Below are positions 1-4,964 of a DNA stretch of 5,979 nucleotides, one piece after another; position 1 is the stretch's first letter, and each line of letters begins with the position of its first letter. The stretch lies in contig JALUEA010000013.1 of assembly GCA_027053135.1 (NCBI GenBank), positions 1 to 5,979 on the forward strand, in the 5' to 3' direction. Source of the stretch: Candidatus Altimarinota bacterium (lineage in GTDB: Bacteria > Patescibacteriota > Gracilibacteria > CAIRYL01). The notes beneath the pieces were generated by a model. It ran no database searches. It saw nothing but the letters and a program-made list of their open reading frames with translations, and was not told the DNA's origin. A program made the position numbers and the translations under genes.

Positions 1-462
1 TATAATAGGTATATGCATAACATGAGATAAATTATATTCCGATAAGTGAATTTCCGGATAAGAAAAATCATCTTGATTTTTCTTTATTTTTTCAGCAACT
101 CCATTCTCTCCTGTAACTTTATAAAACTGATTATCCGCGAATTTAATATAATCATCAGTTACGTTATTTTTAGTTCCTCCATCATCGTACTTAAGAGTAC
201 ACCCAAGAGCTTCTTCCATACCAGGTTTTAATTGTAAGCCATATTTTTTTAATGTAGCGTTTATATCCGTTTGTACTTCTGTACACTCTTGTAATCTTTG
301 TGATTCTCGTGATGCGTCTAATGCTTCTCGGTCTGCTGCCAATGTATCTTGGCTCGTATATTTATTATCTAGATTATGACCTATATCCCCACCAAAAATA
401 AGGCGAGTTTCTAAAAAGTTCTTTTTTGTATTAAGACTCAATTGACTAGTAAAAATTGACAT
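1..462 (-). CDS. Unrecognised soluble protein, 5' part only (3' end beyond window)
   Basis: An open frame runs leftward from an ATG at 462-460 to the window edge without a stop, giving 154 complete codons; the stop lies outside the window. The protein begins MSIFTSQLSLNTKKNFLETR and has no signal peptide or hydrophobic segment in the visible part, so a cytoplasmic location is likely. Residues about 38-73 (with ADREALDASRESQRLQE inside) are charged, Ala/Glu-rich and probably a long helix or coiled coil. The remainder is polar with Asp/Asn/Gly-rich loops. Two cysteines (C60, C88) are present and no catalytic motif is recognised. A good promoter lies upstream (522-550), which supports the frame and start; no Shine-Dalgarno sequence precedes the ATG. 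GCG, CGC, AGC and GGG codons appear somewhat more often than in the neighbours. I do not recognise the family and assign no function. Confidence 0.8.
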   Translation of the reverse strand, partial: MSIFTSQLSLNTKKNFLETRLIFGGDIGHNLDNKYTSQDTLAADREALDASRESQRLQECTEVQTDINATLKKYGLQLKPGMEEALGCTLKYDDGGTKNNVTDDYIKFADNQFYKVTGENGVAEKIKKNQDDFSYPEIHLSEYNLSHVMHIPII

Positions 463-487
463 ATTCTGTTTGGTTATATATTTATAT

Positions 488-503
488 TTGTAATTTATTA
501 CAA
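488..503. promoter_or_regulatory. Perfect 16-bp palindrome, operator candidate in leader of the 1-462 gene
   Basis: TTGTAAT-TT-ATTACAA is a perfect inverted repeat with 7-bp arms and a 2-bp centre. It lies about 13 to 28 bp downstream of the inferred transcription start of the leftward gene and 25 bp before its ATG. This is a typical place for a dimeric repressor to block elongation or initiation. The symmetry is seen in the sequence; the operator role is inferred. A palindrome can arise by chance in AT-rich DNA, but a 7-bp perfect arm exactly in a leader is worth noting. Confidence 0.4.
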
Positions 504-521
504 GAGTAAATAATTCAAATA

Positions 522-550
522 ATTGTATCATACTTCTTTATATAAGACAA
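522..550 (-). promoter_or_regulatory. Sigma-70-type promoter for the leftward gene at 1-462
   Basis: Reading the minus strand, TTGTCT (550-545) is followed after exactly 17 bp by TACAAT (527-522). A TG lies one base before the -10, giving the extended form TGATACAAT. The start of transcription is predicted near 515, leaving a leader of about 50 nt. The fit of both hexamers and the spacing make this the best promoter in the left part of the window. Confidence 0.7.
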
Positions 551-616
551 TAGCCTTTTTATCACTAACCATGCTACTCTTTTAGTACACAATATAGATA
601 CTTAAAATTAAAAACC

Positions 617-1855
617 ATGGCTCATATTTTTTTTCAACTTGGATCACAATCCGATCTTGCAAGAGAAGAACTGTATTCTGTATTTCATACTGAAATGGAA
701 GTTCTCTCAGGATTTGCATTTAGCGAATTACCACAACAAAAAGTAAAAAAAAGATTTGATGAATTAGGAGGAATAATACGAGCAGGAATTGTGTTAGGTG
801 AAGAAAAAAACTTTGCCGGTATACAACAAAGTATTATTGAACATGCTACTCAAAACGCAAAAAATGGAAAAAAAATGAAGATTGGAATTTTTATTGGAAG
901 TAAACAAGGGTGGAAAAAGTTTGGAATTGGCTTACAGAAAGCTATTAAACTTGCGAGTAAAGGAAACGAATACGAAGAAAATAAATTTTCGGTACGAATT
1001 GTAAACAGAAATGCAAAAAACTTGGATAGTTATGCAGTACACAAAGAAAAACTATTAGAAAAAGGAAATTTTGAATATGTCTGTATTCCTCTTCCTACAG
1101 GATGGGCATGGGGAATATCTATAAATATACAAAAATCATTCGATTTTGCGACACGAGATATGAAAAAACCAGTGCGAGATATGAATGTTGGACTTATGCC
1201 ACCAAAACTTGCACGAATAATGATCAATATGACTCGAGACAAAAATGGGAATTTACCTGCAAAAATTTATGATCCTTTTTGTGGAATGGGAACCGTATTG
1301 TTAGAAGGAATGTCTTTAGGGGTAAAAATTGCAGGAAGTGACCTTTCAAAAAAAATGGTTGAAGCAACAAAGAAAAATACACAATGGTATTTTGACTCTA
1401 TAGAACACCTTGCTATAAGCAAAGAAGAAAAAGCTGACAAATATATACAATGGAAAAAATCCCCTTTTTTCTTGCGAGATATTTTTATCAAAGATGCAAC
1501 AAAATCTTTTACTCTTCATCAAAAAAAGAAAATACAAAAGTCTGCTGTTGTTGGAGAAGGATTTTTAGGAAAAATATTTCATAAACCAATCACTACAAAA
1601 CAATATGAAATCCAAAAAGAACACTTATTTCCTCTCTATCGACAATTTTTATTTCAACTATCAAAAGAAAATATTTCTTCTCTTGTATTTGCATTTCCAT
1701 TTTGGAAAGGAAAAAACAAAACAACATACTCTTTTGTTGCAGAACTCTTAGAATTTACAAACAAAATTGGACTCTCTCCTCTTCGATCTCCTCTTCGATA
1801 TATTCGAGACGGACAAGTTGTTGGACGAGAAATTGTTATATTTAAAAAAATATAG
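617..1855 (+). CDS. Trm11/TrmG10-like SAM-dependent RNA (tRNA guanosine-N2) methyltransferase
   Basis: This 412-residue protein looks like a Trm11/TrmG10-type enzyme, a family that methylates the N2 amino group of a guanosine in tRNA using S-adenosylmethionine. The N-terminus (FFQLGSQSDLAREEL, residues 5-19) resembles the start of this family, and the following ~150 residues would correspond to the RNA-binding THUMP-like part. The hallmark linker 'RDMNVGLMPPKLARIMINM' lies just before the Rossmann core. SAM motif I is D219-P-F-C-G-M-G-T-V-L-L-E, and the acidic ribose-binding residue is D242 in GSDLS. Where a catalytic D/N-P-P-Y motif IV is expected there is VVGEGFLGK (311-319), so the active site is unusual. 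The C-terminal DGQVVGREIVIF also fits the family. The substrate position is inferred. The start is the first ATG of the frame; no Shine-Dalgarno is visible. The 3' end overlaps the convergent RNHCP gene by 14 bp. Confidence 0.78.
   Translation: MAHIFFQLGSQSDLAREELYSVFHTEMEVLSGFAFSELPQQKVKKRFDELGGIIRAGIVLGEEKNFAGIQQSIIEHATQNAKNGKKMKIGIFIGSKQGWKKFGIGLQKAIKLASKGNEYEENKFSVRIVNRNAKNLDSYAVHKEKLLEKGNFEYVCIPLPTGWAWGISINIQKSFDFATRDMKKPVRDMNVGLMPPKLARIMINMTRDKNGNLPAKIYDPFCGMGTVLLEGMSLGVKIAGSDLSKKMVEATKKNTQWYFDSIEHLAISKEEKADKYIQWKKSPFFLRDIFIKDATKSFTLHQKKKIQKSAVVGEGFLGKIFHKPITTKQYEIQKEHLFPLYRQFLFQLSKENISSLVFAFPFWKGKNKTTYSFVAELLEFTNKIGLSPLRSPLRYIRDGQVVGREIVIFKKI
1776..1799 (+). repeat. 12-bp exact tandem duplication inside the methyltransferase gene
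   Basis: CTCCTCTTCGAT occurs twice head to tail (1776-1787 and 1788-1799). In frame this gives SPLRSPLR at residues 387-394, just before the conserved C-terminal strand YIRDGQVVGREIVIF. The reading frame is kept. It is probably a replication-slippage duplication. Confidence 0.85.
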
Positions 1856-2165
1856 TTTCTGCATTATTTTTCATAAGTGCTATAATAGCATCAAAATTAT
1901 CATCTTCTGATTTTTTATTTTGAATAACTTTTTCACATTGTTCACATTTATGCACAATAACAATTTCATGTTTCGGATGTGGGTATGCATCAATAGGTAC
2001 TAACTTTCCTTCACACAAACTCTTTCTATCACCAGGAAATACCGCATCTACATGCTTTGAACACAAACAGTTTCGACAATGATTCCGACATGTCCCTTTT
2101 GAAGGAGGGTTTTGTTCACCACACCAATCGCATAAAAATGCTTCATTAATAACAGTAAAAGACAT
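1842..2165 (-). CDS. RNHCP-domain zinc-binding protein (small, function unknown)
   Basis: A 107-residue protein recognised as the bacterial RNHCP domain by C26-R-N-H-C-R-N-C-L-C-S-K-H-V-D40, followed by PGDR (44-47), C51-x-G, PI (57-58) and HKCxxC (72-77). Three CxxC pairs (C12/C15, C30/C33, C74/C77) plus C26, C35 and C51 suggest one or two bound zinc ions. The family is named for the RNHCP motif, where this copy has Arg instead of Pro. Its biochemical role is not established, and nucleic-acid binding is only a guess from the zinc-ribbon-like spacing. The frame could start 7 codons earlier at 2186, but the ATG at 2165 (MSFTVINEAFLC) is preferred because the conserved part begins there. The gene converges on the methyltransferase gene with overlapping 3' ends and has a candidate promoter about 110 bp upstream. 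No Shine-Dalgarno is visible. Confidence 0.87.
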   Translation of the reverse strand: MSFTVINEAFLCDWCGEQNPPSKGTCRNHCRNCLCSKHVDAVFPGDRKSLCEGKLVPIDAYPHPKHEIVIVHKCEQCEKVIQNKKSEDDNFDAIIALMKNNAETIFF

Positions 2166-2221
2166 ACAACAGTATACTAAGAACACAAAAATATCTCTCT
2201 ATTCACACAAGTAGTATCTCA

Positions 2222-2242
2222 TTTTTCTTGCAGAAAGAAAAA
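2222..2242. repeat. Short inverted repeat in the RNHCP-gene leader
   Basis: TTTTTCTT and AAGAAAAA form perfect 8-bp arms around a 5-base centre (GCAGA). The element lies between the RNHCP promoter candidate and its ATG. Only two G:C-type pairs would be present in the stem, so a stable RNA hairpin is doubtful. Immediately beside it, at 2251-2262, CATGAC is repeated twice in tandem. No function is assigned. The rest of 2166-2401 holds only the two divergent promoters. Confidence 0.35.
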
Positions 2243-2274
2243 CAACTCTCCATGACCATGACATGAAAAGATTT

Positions 2275-2302
2275 ATTATATCAAAATATCAAAACAAAAA
2301 AA
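2275..2302 (-). promoter_or_regulatory. Candidate extended -10 promoter for the RNHCP gene
   Basis: On the minus strand TGATATAAT (2283-2275) is a perfect extended -10 (TG-A-TATAAT). The -35 region 16 bp upstream is only a T-run (TTTTTT, 2302-2297), which an extended -10 can tolerate. The predicted leader is about 100 nt, which is long for this compact genome, so another start closer to the gene (TATACT at 2176-2171) cannot be excluded. Confidence 0.5.
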
Positions 2303-2326
2303 TACGCATTCTCATAAAAGAGTTTA

Positions 2327-2355
2327 TTTTTAAATTATAGTATATTTGATACAAT
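2327..2355 (+). promoter_or_regulatory. Candidate extended -10 promoter for the TPR-protein operon
   Basis: TTTTTA (2327-2332) is followed after 17 bp by TACAAT (2350-2355), preceded by TG one base away to give TGATACAAT. This nine-base string is identical to that of the leftward promoter at 522-530. Transcription would start near 2362, leaving about 40 nt of leader. The leader contains a pyrimidine-rich stretch (2371-2393) instead of a purine-rich ribosome site. Confidence 0.5.
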
Positions 2356-2401
2356 TTTTATAGACAAAAAAATCTCCTCTTACCCTCTTTTTTATACCAT
2401 T

Positions 2402-3835
2402 ATGAAAAAAGATTTTTTACTGGGGCTCCTTATGTTACTTATTGGAAGTAGTGTATTTTATTTTGTAATAACAAATAAGAACATATCAATTCTGAATATA
2501 AATACCACTACACCAACTCCTACACCTGCTGTTGTCTCCACTACAAAAGCAACTCTATCTCTCGCTCCAACACCAACTCCTACTCCAAAAATTTCTTTAA
2601 TTGAGAAATTACAAATGGCAGAAAACGCTATAAAAAATGGAGAATTACAATATGCACGAACTCTTCTCGAAAACGAAGAACATACAGAACATGTCCTCAA
2701 TATTTTAATAAAAGCAACTCTCGGACAAGGAAATTATTTTGAATGTGAACAATACACAAAAGAATTAGTATCACTTGATAAGAGCCAAAAAAATATACAG
2801 CAATATGTAAAAATATTATTACTGTCTGGAAAAAAGAAAGATGCTAAAAGTCTCCTTCCCTTATTAGATGAAACAGACGATAAGTTTTTTTATCAAATGA
2901 TTCTTGCTGTTGTAGAAAATAATCATGAAACAGTGAAATCACTTGCCAAAAAAATCATAGAAACATCTTCAAATGAAAAATATAAAAAATCAGCACAAAT
3001 ATTTTTAGATATTTACAAAACATATAAAAGTTTTCGAGACGGAAGCCCTGATTACTTAACCCTTATGCTTGGAAACGCTCTGAAAACATTAAACTTTCAT
3101 GAATTAACGATTCAATATGTAAAACCAATTCTTGAGAAAAACCCAAACTACAGAGACGCATGGATTGTTACAGGAAATGCATACCTTGAATTAAAAAAAT
3201 TTGAAATTGCAGAAAAAATGTTAGAAAAAGCAATTTCTTTAGACCCAACTCATCCTATTAGTCCGTATTTACTCGGTATTACTTTATACGAAGAAGGACA
3301 AACAGAAGACGCAATAAAACAAATTACAACAGCTATAAAAAATGGATATACTCCACGGTATATCGCAGAAAAACAATTAGGAGACATGTATGTAGGACTG
3401 CATAAATACGAAGAAGCACTAGAACATTATCAATATATATTAGAACAAGGAAAACCAACACTCGAAGATTATTCCAAAGCAACATTTATTGCACTCCAAA
3501 AATTAAAAGTTCCAAGTCTTGGTCGATCATTTGCGGAAAATGCTATTGTGGACTTTGCAAATAACCCCAAAGCATTATCTCTCAAAGGATGGGCTTTACT
3601 CTCAACAAACAACCTTCCTGTAGCGAAAACATATATAGAAAACCTTGCTGTACAGTTTCCAGAATCATTAGATGTTATATTTCTTGTTGGAAAATTACGA
3701 GAAAAAGAAAAAAAATACCAATCAGCATTTGATTTATACAAAAAATGCTATGATAAAGGATCCGTTTCAAAAAACTCTCTGTATATTGAATGTGCAAAAG
3801 AATATGAACACCTTAGAAAAGAACTCCAAAAATAA
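2402..3835 (+). CDS. Membrane-anchored TPR-repeat protein
   Basis: A 477-residue protein with three parts. Residues 1-3 are MKK and 5-23 form a hydrophobic segment (DFLLGLLMLLIGSSVFYFVI), an uncleaved signal anchor that would leave the rest outside the membrane. Residues 35-63 are a Thr/Pro-rich linker with two PTPTP blocks, probably spanning the wall or lifting the domain off the membrane. From about 64 to the end the protein is all-helical, with canonical tetratricopeptide repeats at about 251-284 (AWIVTGNAYLELKKFEIAEK), 285-318 and 319-352, and degenerate ones before and after. TPR arrays bind partner proteins, so a scaffold role at the cell envelope is likely; the partner is unknown. There is no enzymatic motif. 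The next gene starts 18 bp after the stop on the same strand, so the two are probably one operon. The start is the only ATG giving an intact signal anchor; no Shine-Dalgarno is visible. Confidence 0.9.
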   Translation: MKKDFLLGLLMLLIGSSVFYFVITNKNISILNINTTTPTPTPAVVSTTKATLSLAPTPTPTPKISLIEKLQMAENAIKNGELQYARTLLENEEHTEHVLNILIKATLGQGNYFECEQYTKELVSLDKSQKNIQQYVKILLLSGKKKDAKSLLPLLDETDDKFFYQMILAVVENNHETVKSLAKKIIETSSNEKYKKSAQIFLDIYKTYKSFRDGSPDYLTLMLGNALKTLNFHELTIQYVKPILEKNPNYRDAWIVTGNAYLELKKFEIAEKMLEKAISLDPTHPISPYLLGITLYEEGQTEDAIKQITTAIKNGYTPRYIAEKQLGDMYVGLHKYEEALEHYQYILEQGKPTLEDYSKATFIALQKLKVPSLGRSFAENAIVDFANNPKALSLKGWALLSTNNLPVAKTYIENLAVQFPESLDVIFLVGKLREKEKKYQSAFDLYKKCYDKGSVSKNSLYIECAKEYEHLRKELQK

Positions 3836-3853
3836 TTACCAATACATATTTAT

Positions 3854-4282
3854 ATGAAAATTTTAGTAGCAGGAACCTTTGATTTATTCCATAAAGGACA
3901 CGAATTTTTTATTACTTCAGCACTCCATTTTGCCCAAAAAAATGATGAATTTCATGTCATTATCGCAACAGATAAAAATGTATATACTCTTAAAAAAAAA
4001 TTTCCATATACTTCAGAAGAAATACGAAAAAAAACTGTTTATACATTTCTAAGACAGTCTTCCTTTTGCAAACAAAATAATATAAAAATATTTGTCCATA
4101 TCGGAGATAACACAGATTTTTTAAAACTCCCTCAATACATCAATCCTGATATTATTTGTTTCGGATACGACCAAACCATTCCGAAAAACCTCAAAACAAC
4201 ATTACCACACTGTATATACTACACAATAGATTCATACTTTCCAGAAAAATATAAAACAAGTAAAATAAAAAAAAAAGCCTGA
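3854..4282 (+). CDS. Adenylyl/cytidylyltransferase-like nucleotidyltransferase (TagD/RibL type)
   Basis: A 142-residue protein of the HxGH nucleotidyltransferase superfamily, which joins a nucleotide to a phosphorylated substrate with release of pyrophosphate. The evidence is G7-T-F-D-L-F-H13-K-G-H16 at the N-terminus (the ATP/CTP-binding GTFD and HxGH motifs), NPDIICFGYDQ (97-107) and the C-terminal KTSKI (134-138), equivalent to the ISTTxI-type signature of glycerol-3-phosphate cytidylyltransferase. The GYDQ motif is shared with archaeal-type FAD synthase (RibL), so FAD synthesis from FMN is one possibility; cytidylyltransfer to a sugar or polyol phosphate is another. The substrate cannot be decided from the sequence. 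The length agrees with the single-domain family (about 130-150 residues). The gene follows the TPR gene by 18 bp, and its TGA stop lies inside the stem of the downstream terminator. No Shine-Dalgarno is visible. Confidence 0.87.
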   Translation: MKILVAGTFDLFHKGHEFFITSALHFAQKNDEFHVIIATDKNVYTLKKKFPYTSEEIRKKTVYTFLRQSSFCKQNNIKIFVHIGDNTDFLKLPQYINPDIICFGYDQTIPKNLKTTLPHCIYYTIDSYFPEKYKTSKIKKKA

Positions 4283-4309
4283 TACAATATCTGTATCAGA
4301 CTTTTTTTT
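4267..4309. terminator. Bidirectional intrinsic terminator between convergent operons
   Basis: CTGATACA (4279-4286) pairs perfectly with TGTATCAG (4292-4299) around a 5-base loop. It is flanked by a run of ten A (4267-4276) and a run of eight T (4302-4309), which extend the stem by AAAAAAAG/CTTTTTTT across one mismatch. Read on either strand it is a hairpin followed by a T-run. It therefore ends both the nucleotidyltransferase operon (plus) and ybaB (minus, stop at 4325). The TGA stop of the plus-strand gene (4280-4282) is part of the stem. Confidence 0.93.
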
Positions 4310-4324
4310 ATAAGAACACTCTTT

Positions 4325-4621
4325 CTATGACATTCCTGGAAACCCTAATCCTCCCATCAATCCTTTCATCTTTTCAGCTGAAACTTCTTGTGCTTTTTTA
4401 GACGCCTTTGCATGTGCCTTGATAATTGCCTTTGCAAGAGCAACTTTTTTTTCTGGTTGTGCTAACTCATCAGGAATTTCAATAGAAATCATTTCTTGAT
4501 CCGCCGCAACAATTACAACAACTCCATCAACTTCTGCTTCTATATGAATAGAAGAAAGTTCTTTCTTTATTGCTTTTGCTTCTTTCTGCATTTTGTACAT
4601 GTCTTTCATTTGCTTGAACAT
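4325..4621 (-). CDS. ybaB: YbaB/EbfC-family nucleoid-associated DNA-binding protein
   Basis: A 98-residue protein matching the YbaB/EbfC family, small dimeric proteins that bind DNA with little sequence preference and help organise the nucleoid. The order of elements fits: an N-terminal basic helix (MFKQMKDMYKMQKEAKAIKK, residues 1-20), a central strand region (HIEAEVDGVVVIVAADQEMI, then SIEIPDEL), a long C-terminal helix (about 57-82) and a Gly/Met-rich tail (MGGLGFPGM) typical of the family. It is slightly shorter than E. coli YbaB (about 109 residues). The usual dnaX/recR neighbours are not in the window. The gene begins 40 bp after the tRNA-Lys gene on the same strand without an evident promoter or terminator between, so both may be made from one transcript. 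An AGAGAG about 8 bases before the ATG is the nearest thing to a ribosome site. Transcription ends at the bidirectional terminator 16 bp downstream. Confidence 0.92.
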   Translation of the reverse strand: MFKQMKDMYKMQKEAKAIKKELSSIHIEAEVDGVVVIVAADQEMISIEIPDELAQPEKKVALAKAIIKAHAKASKKAQEVSAEKMKGLMGGLGFPGMS

Positions 4622-4661
4622 TTGTACTCTCTGTAAAATAATACTAATAAAAAACTATCTC

Positions 4662-4738
4662 TGGTGGGCTGGGAGGGACTCGAACCCTCGACAAATGGCT
4701 TAAGAGGCCACTGCTCTAACCGACTGAGCTACCAGCCC
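4662..4738 (-). tRNA. trnK: tRNA-Lys (anticodon CUU) with encoded CCA
   Basis: The minus strand folds into a complete cloverleaf of 77 nt. The acceptor stem GGGCTGG/CCAGCCC is perfect, the D-arm GCTC...GAGC is intact, the anticodon stem is GTGGC/GCCAT with loop CTCTTAA, and the T-arm is GAGGG-TTCGAGT-CCCTC. Loop positions 34-36 are CTT, so the tRNA reads AAG lysine codons. The discriminator is A and the 3' CCA is encoded in the gene (4664-4662). A wobble tRNA for AAA must be elsewhere, since AAA dominates in these genes. Confidence 0.97.
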
Positions 4739-4768
4739 ATCTTATACATACCAATATAGGCACGAAAC

Positions 4769-4798
4769 ATACTATCAAACTTTCTATACAAACGACAA
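4769..4798 (-). promoter_or_regulatory. Candidate promoter for tRNA-Lys (and possibly ybaB)
   Basis: Minus-strand TTGTCG (4798-4793) and TAGTAT (4774-4769) are 18 bp apart, with TG one base before the -10 (TGATAGTAT). Transcription would start near 4762, about 24 nt before the mature 5' end of the tRNA, a reasonable length for an RNase P-removed leader. The -10 is not a perfect match, so confidence is moderate. Confidence 0.4.
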
Positions 4799-4863
4799 CT
4801 CAAATTTATAACTTCATATATCCTATAGTAATACCTCTTATAAAAAAGAGAAAAAATTCTTTC

Positions 4864-4877
4864 ACAATAAATATTGT
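4864..4877. repeat. 14-bp perfect palindrome upstream of the dnaJ promoter
   Basis: ACAATA-AA-TATTGT has 6-bp perfect arms and lies 12 bp before the -35 hexamer of dnaJ. It could be a protein-binding site for dnaJ or for the divergent tRNA unit, or simply AT-rich chance. Apart from this, the tRNA promoter and the dnaJ control region, I see nothing in 4739-4964. Confidence 0.3.
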
Positions 4878-4889
4878 ACAACAATCTCT

Positions 4890-4917
4890 TTGCTTCAAAC
4901 AAATAATCTGATAAAAT
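4890..4917 (+). promoter_or_regulatory. dnaJ promoter (housekeeping sigma type)
   Basis: TTGCTT (4890-4895) and TAAAAT (4912-4917) are separated by 16 bp, with TG one base before the -10 (TGATAAAAT). Transcription should start near 4924, inside the CIRCE element, so bound HrcA would block the polymerase. The leader is about 40 nt. Confidence 0.75.
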
Positions 4918-4918
4918 A

Positions 4919-4945
4919 TTAGCACTCTTACTACAAGAGTGTTAA
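4919..4945. promoter_or_regulatory. CIRCE operator (HrcA-binding site) of dnaJ
   Basis: TTAGCACTC-N9-GAGTGTTAA matches the CIRCE consensus (TTAGCACTC-N9-GAGTGCTAA) at 17 of 18 arm positions, with the standard 9-bp spacer. CIRCE is the operator of the heat-shock repressor HrcA, which leaves the DNA when GroEL is occupied by unfolded protein. It overlaps the predicted transcription start of dnaJ and lies 19 bp before the ATG. An hrcA gene is therefore expected elsewhere in the genome. The symmetry continues outward on both sides (4912-4952). Confidence 0.96.
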
Positions 4946-4964
4946 TATTTTAAAAAAACAATTT

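Noticed and set aside
46..231. Plus-strand open frame of 61 codons near the left edge
   Set aside because: It lies entirely opposite the longer minus-strand frame that has its own promoter; its composition (Ile/Phe/Ser-rich) is that of a shadow frame.
580..608. TTTTAG-N17-TAAAAT before the methyltransferase gene, implying a leaderless mRNA
   Set aside because: The -35 is poor, there is no TG extension, and AT-rich DNA gives such matches easily. No promoter for this gene can be named with confidence.
2171..2176. Minus-strand TATACT six bases before the RNHCP ATG (leaderless promoter)
   Set aside because: There is no -35 at 16-18 bp; the TGATATAAT further upstream is a better match.
2458..2700. 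Minus-strand frame with a GVGVGVG stretch
   Set aside because: The Gly/Val run is the complement of the Thr/Pro linker codons of the TPR gene; no independent support.
4280..4282. TGA read as glycine (alternative code of Gracilibacteria/Absconditabacteria)
   Set aside because: This TGA ends a complete nucleotidyltransferase right at an intrinsic terminator, and conserved glycines in all genes here use GGN. The standard bacterial code fits.
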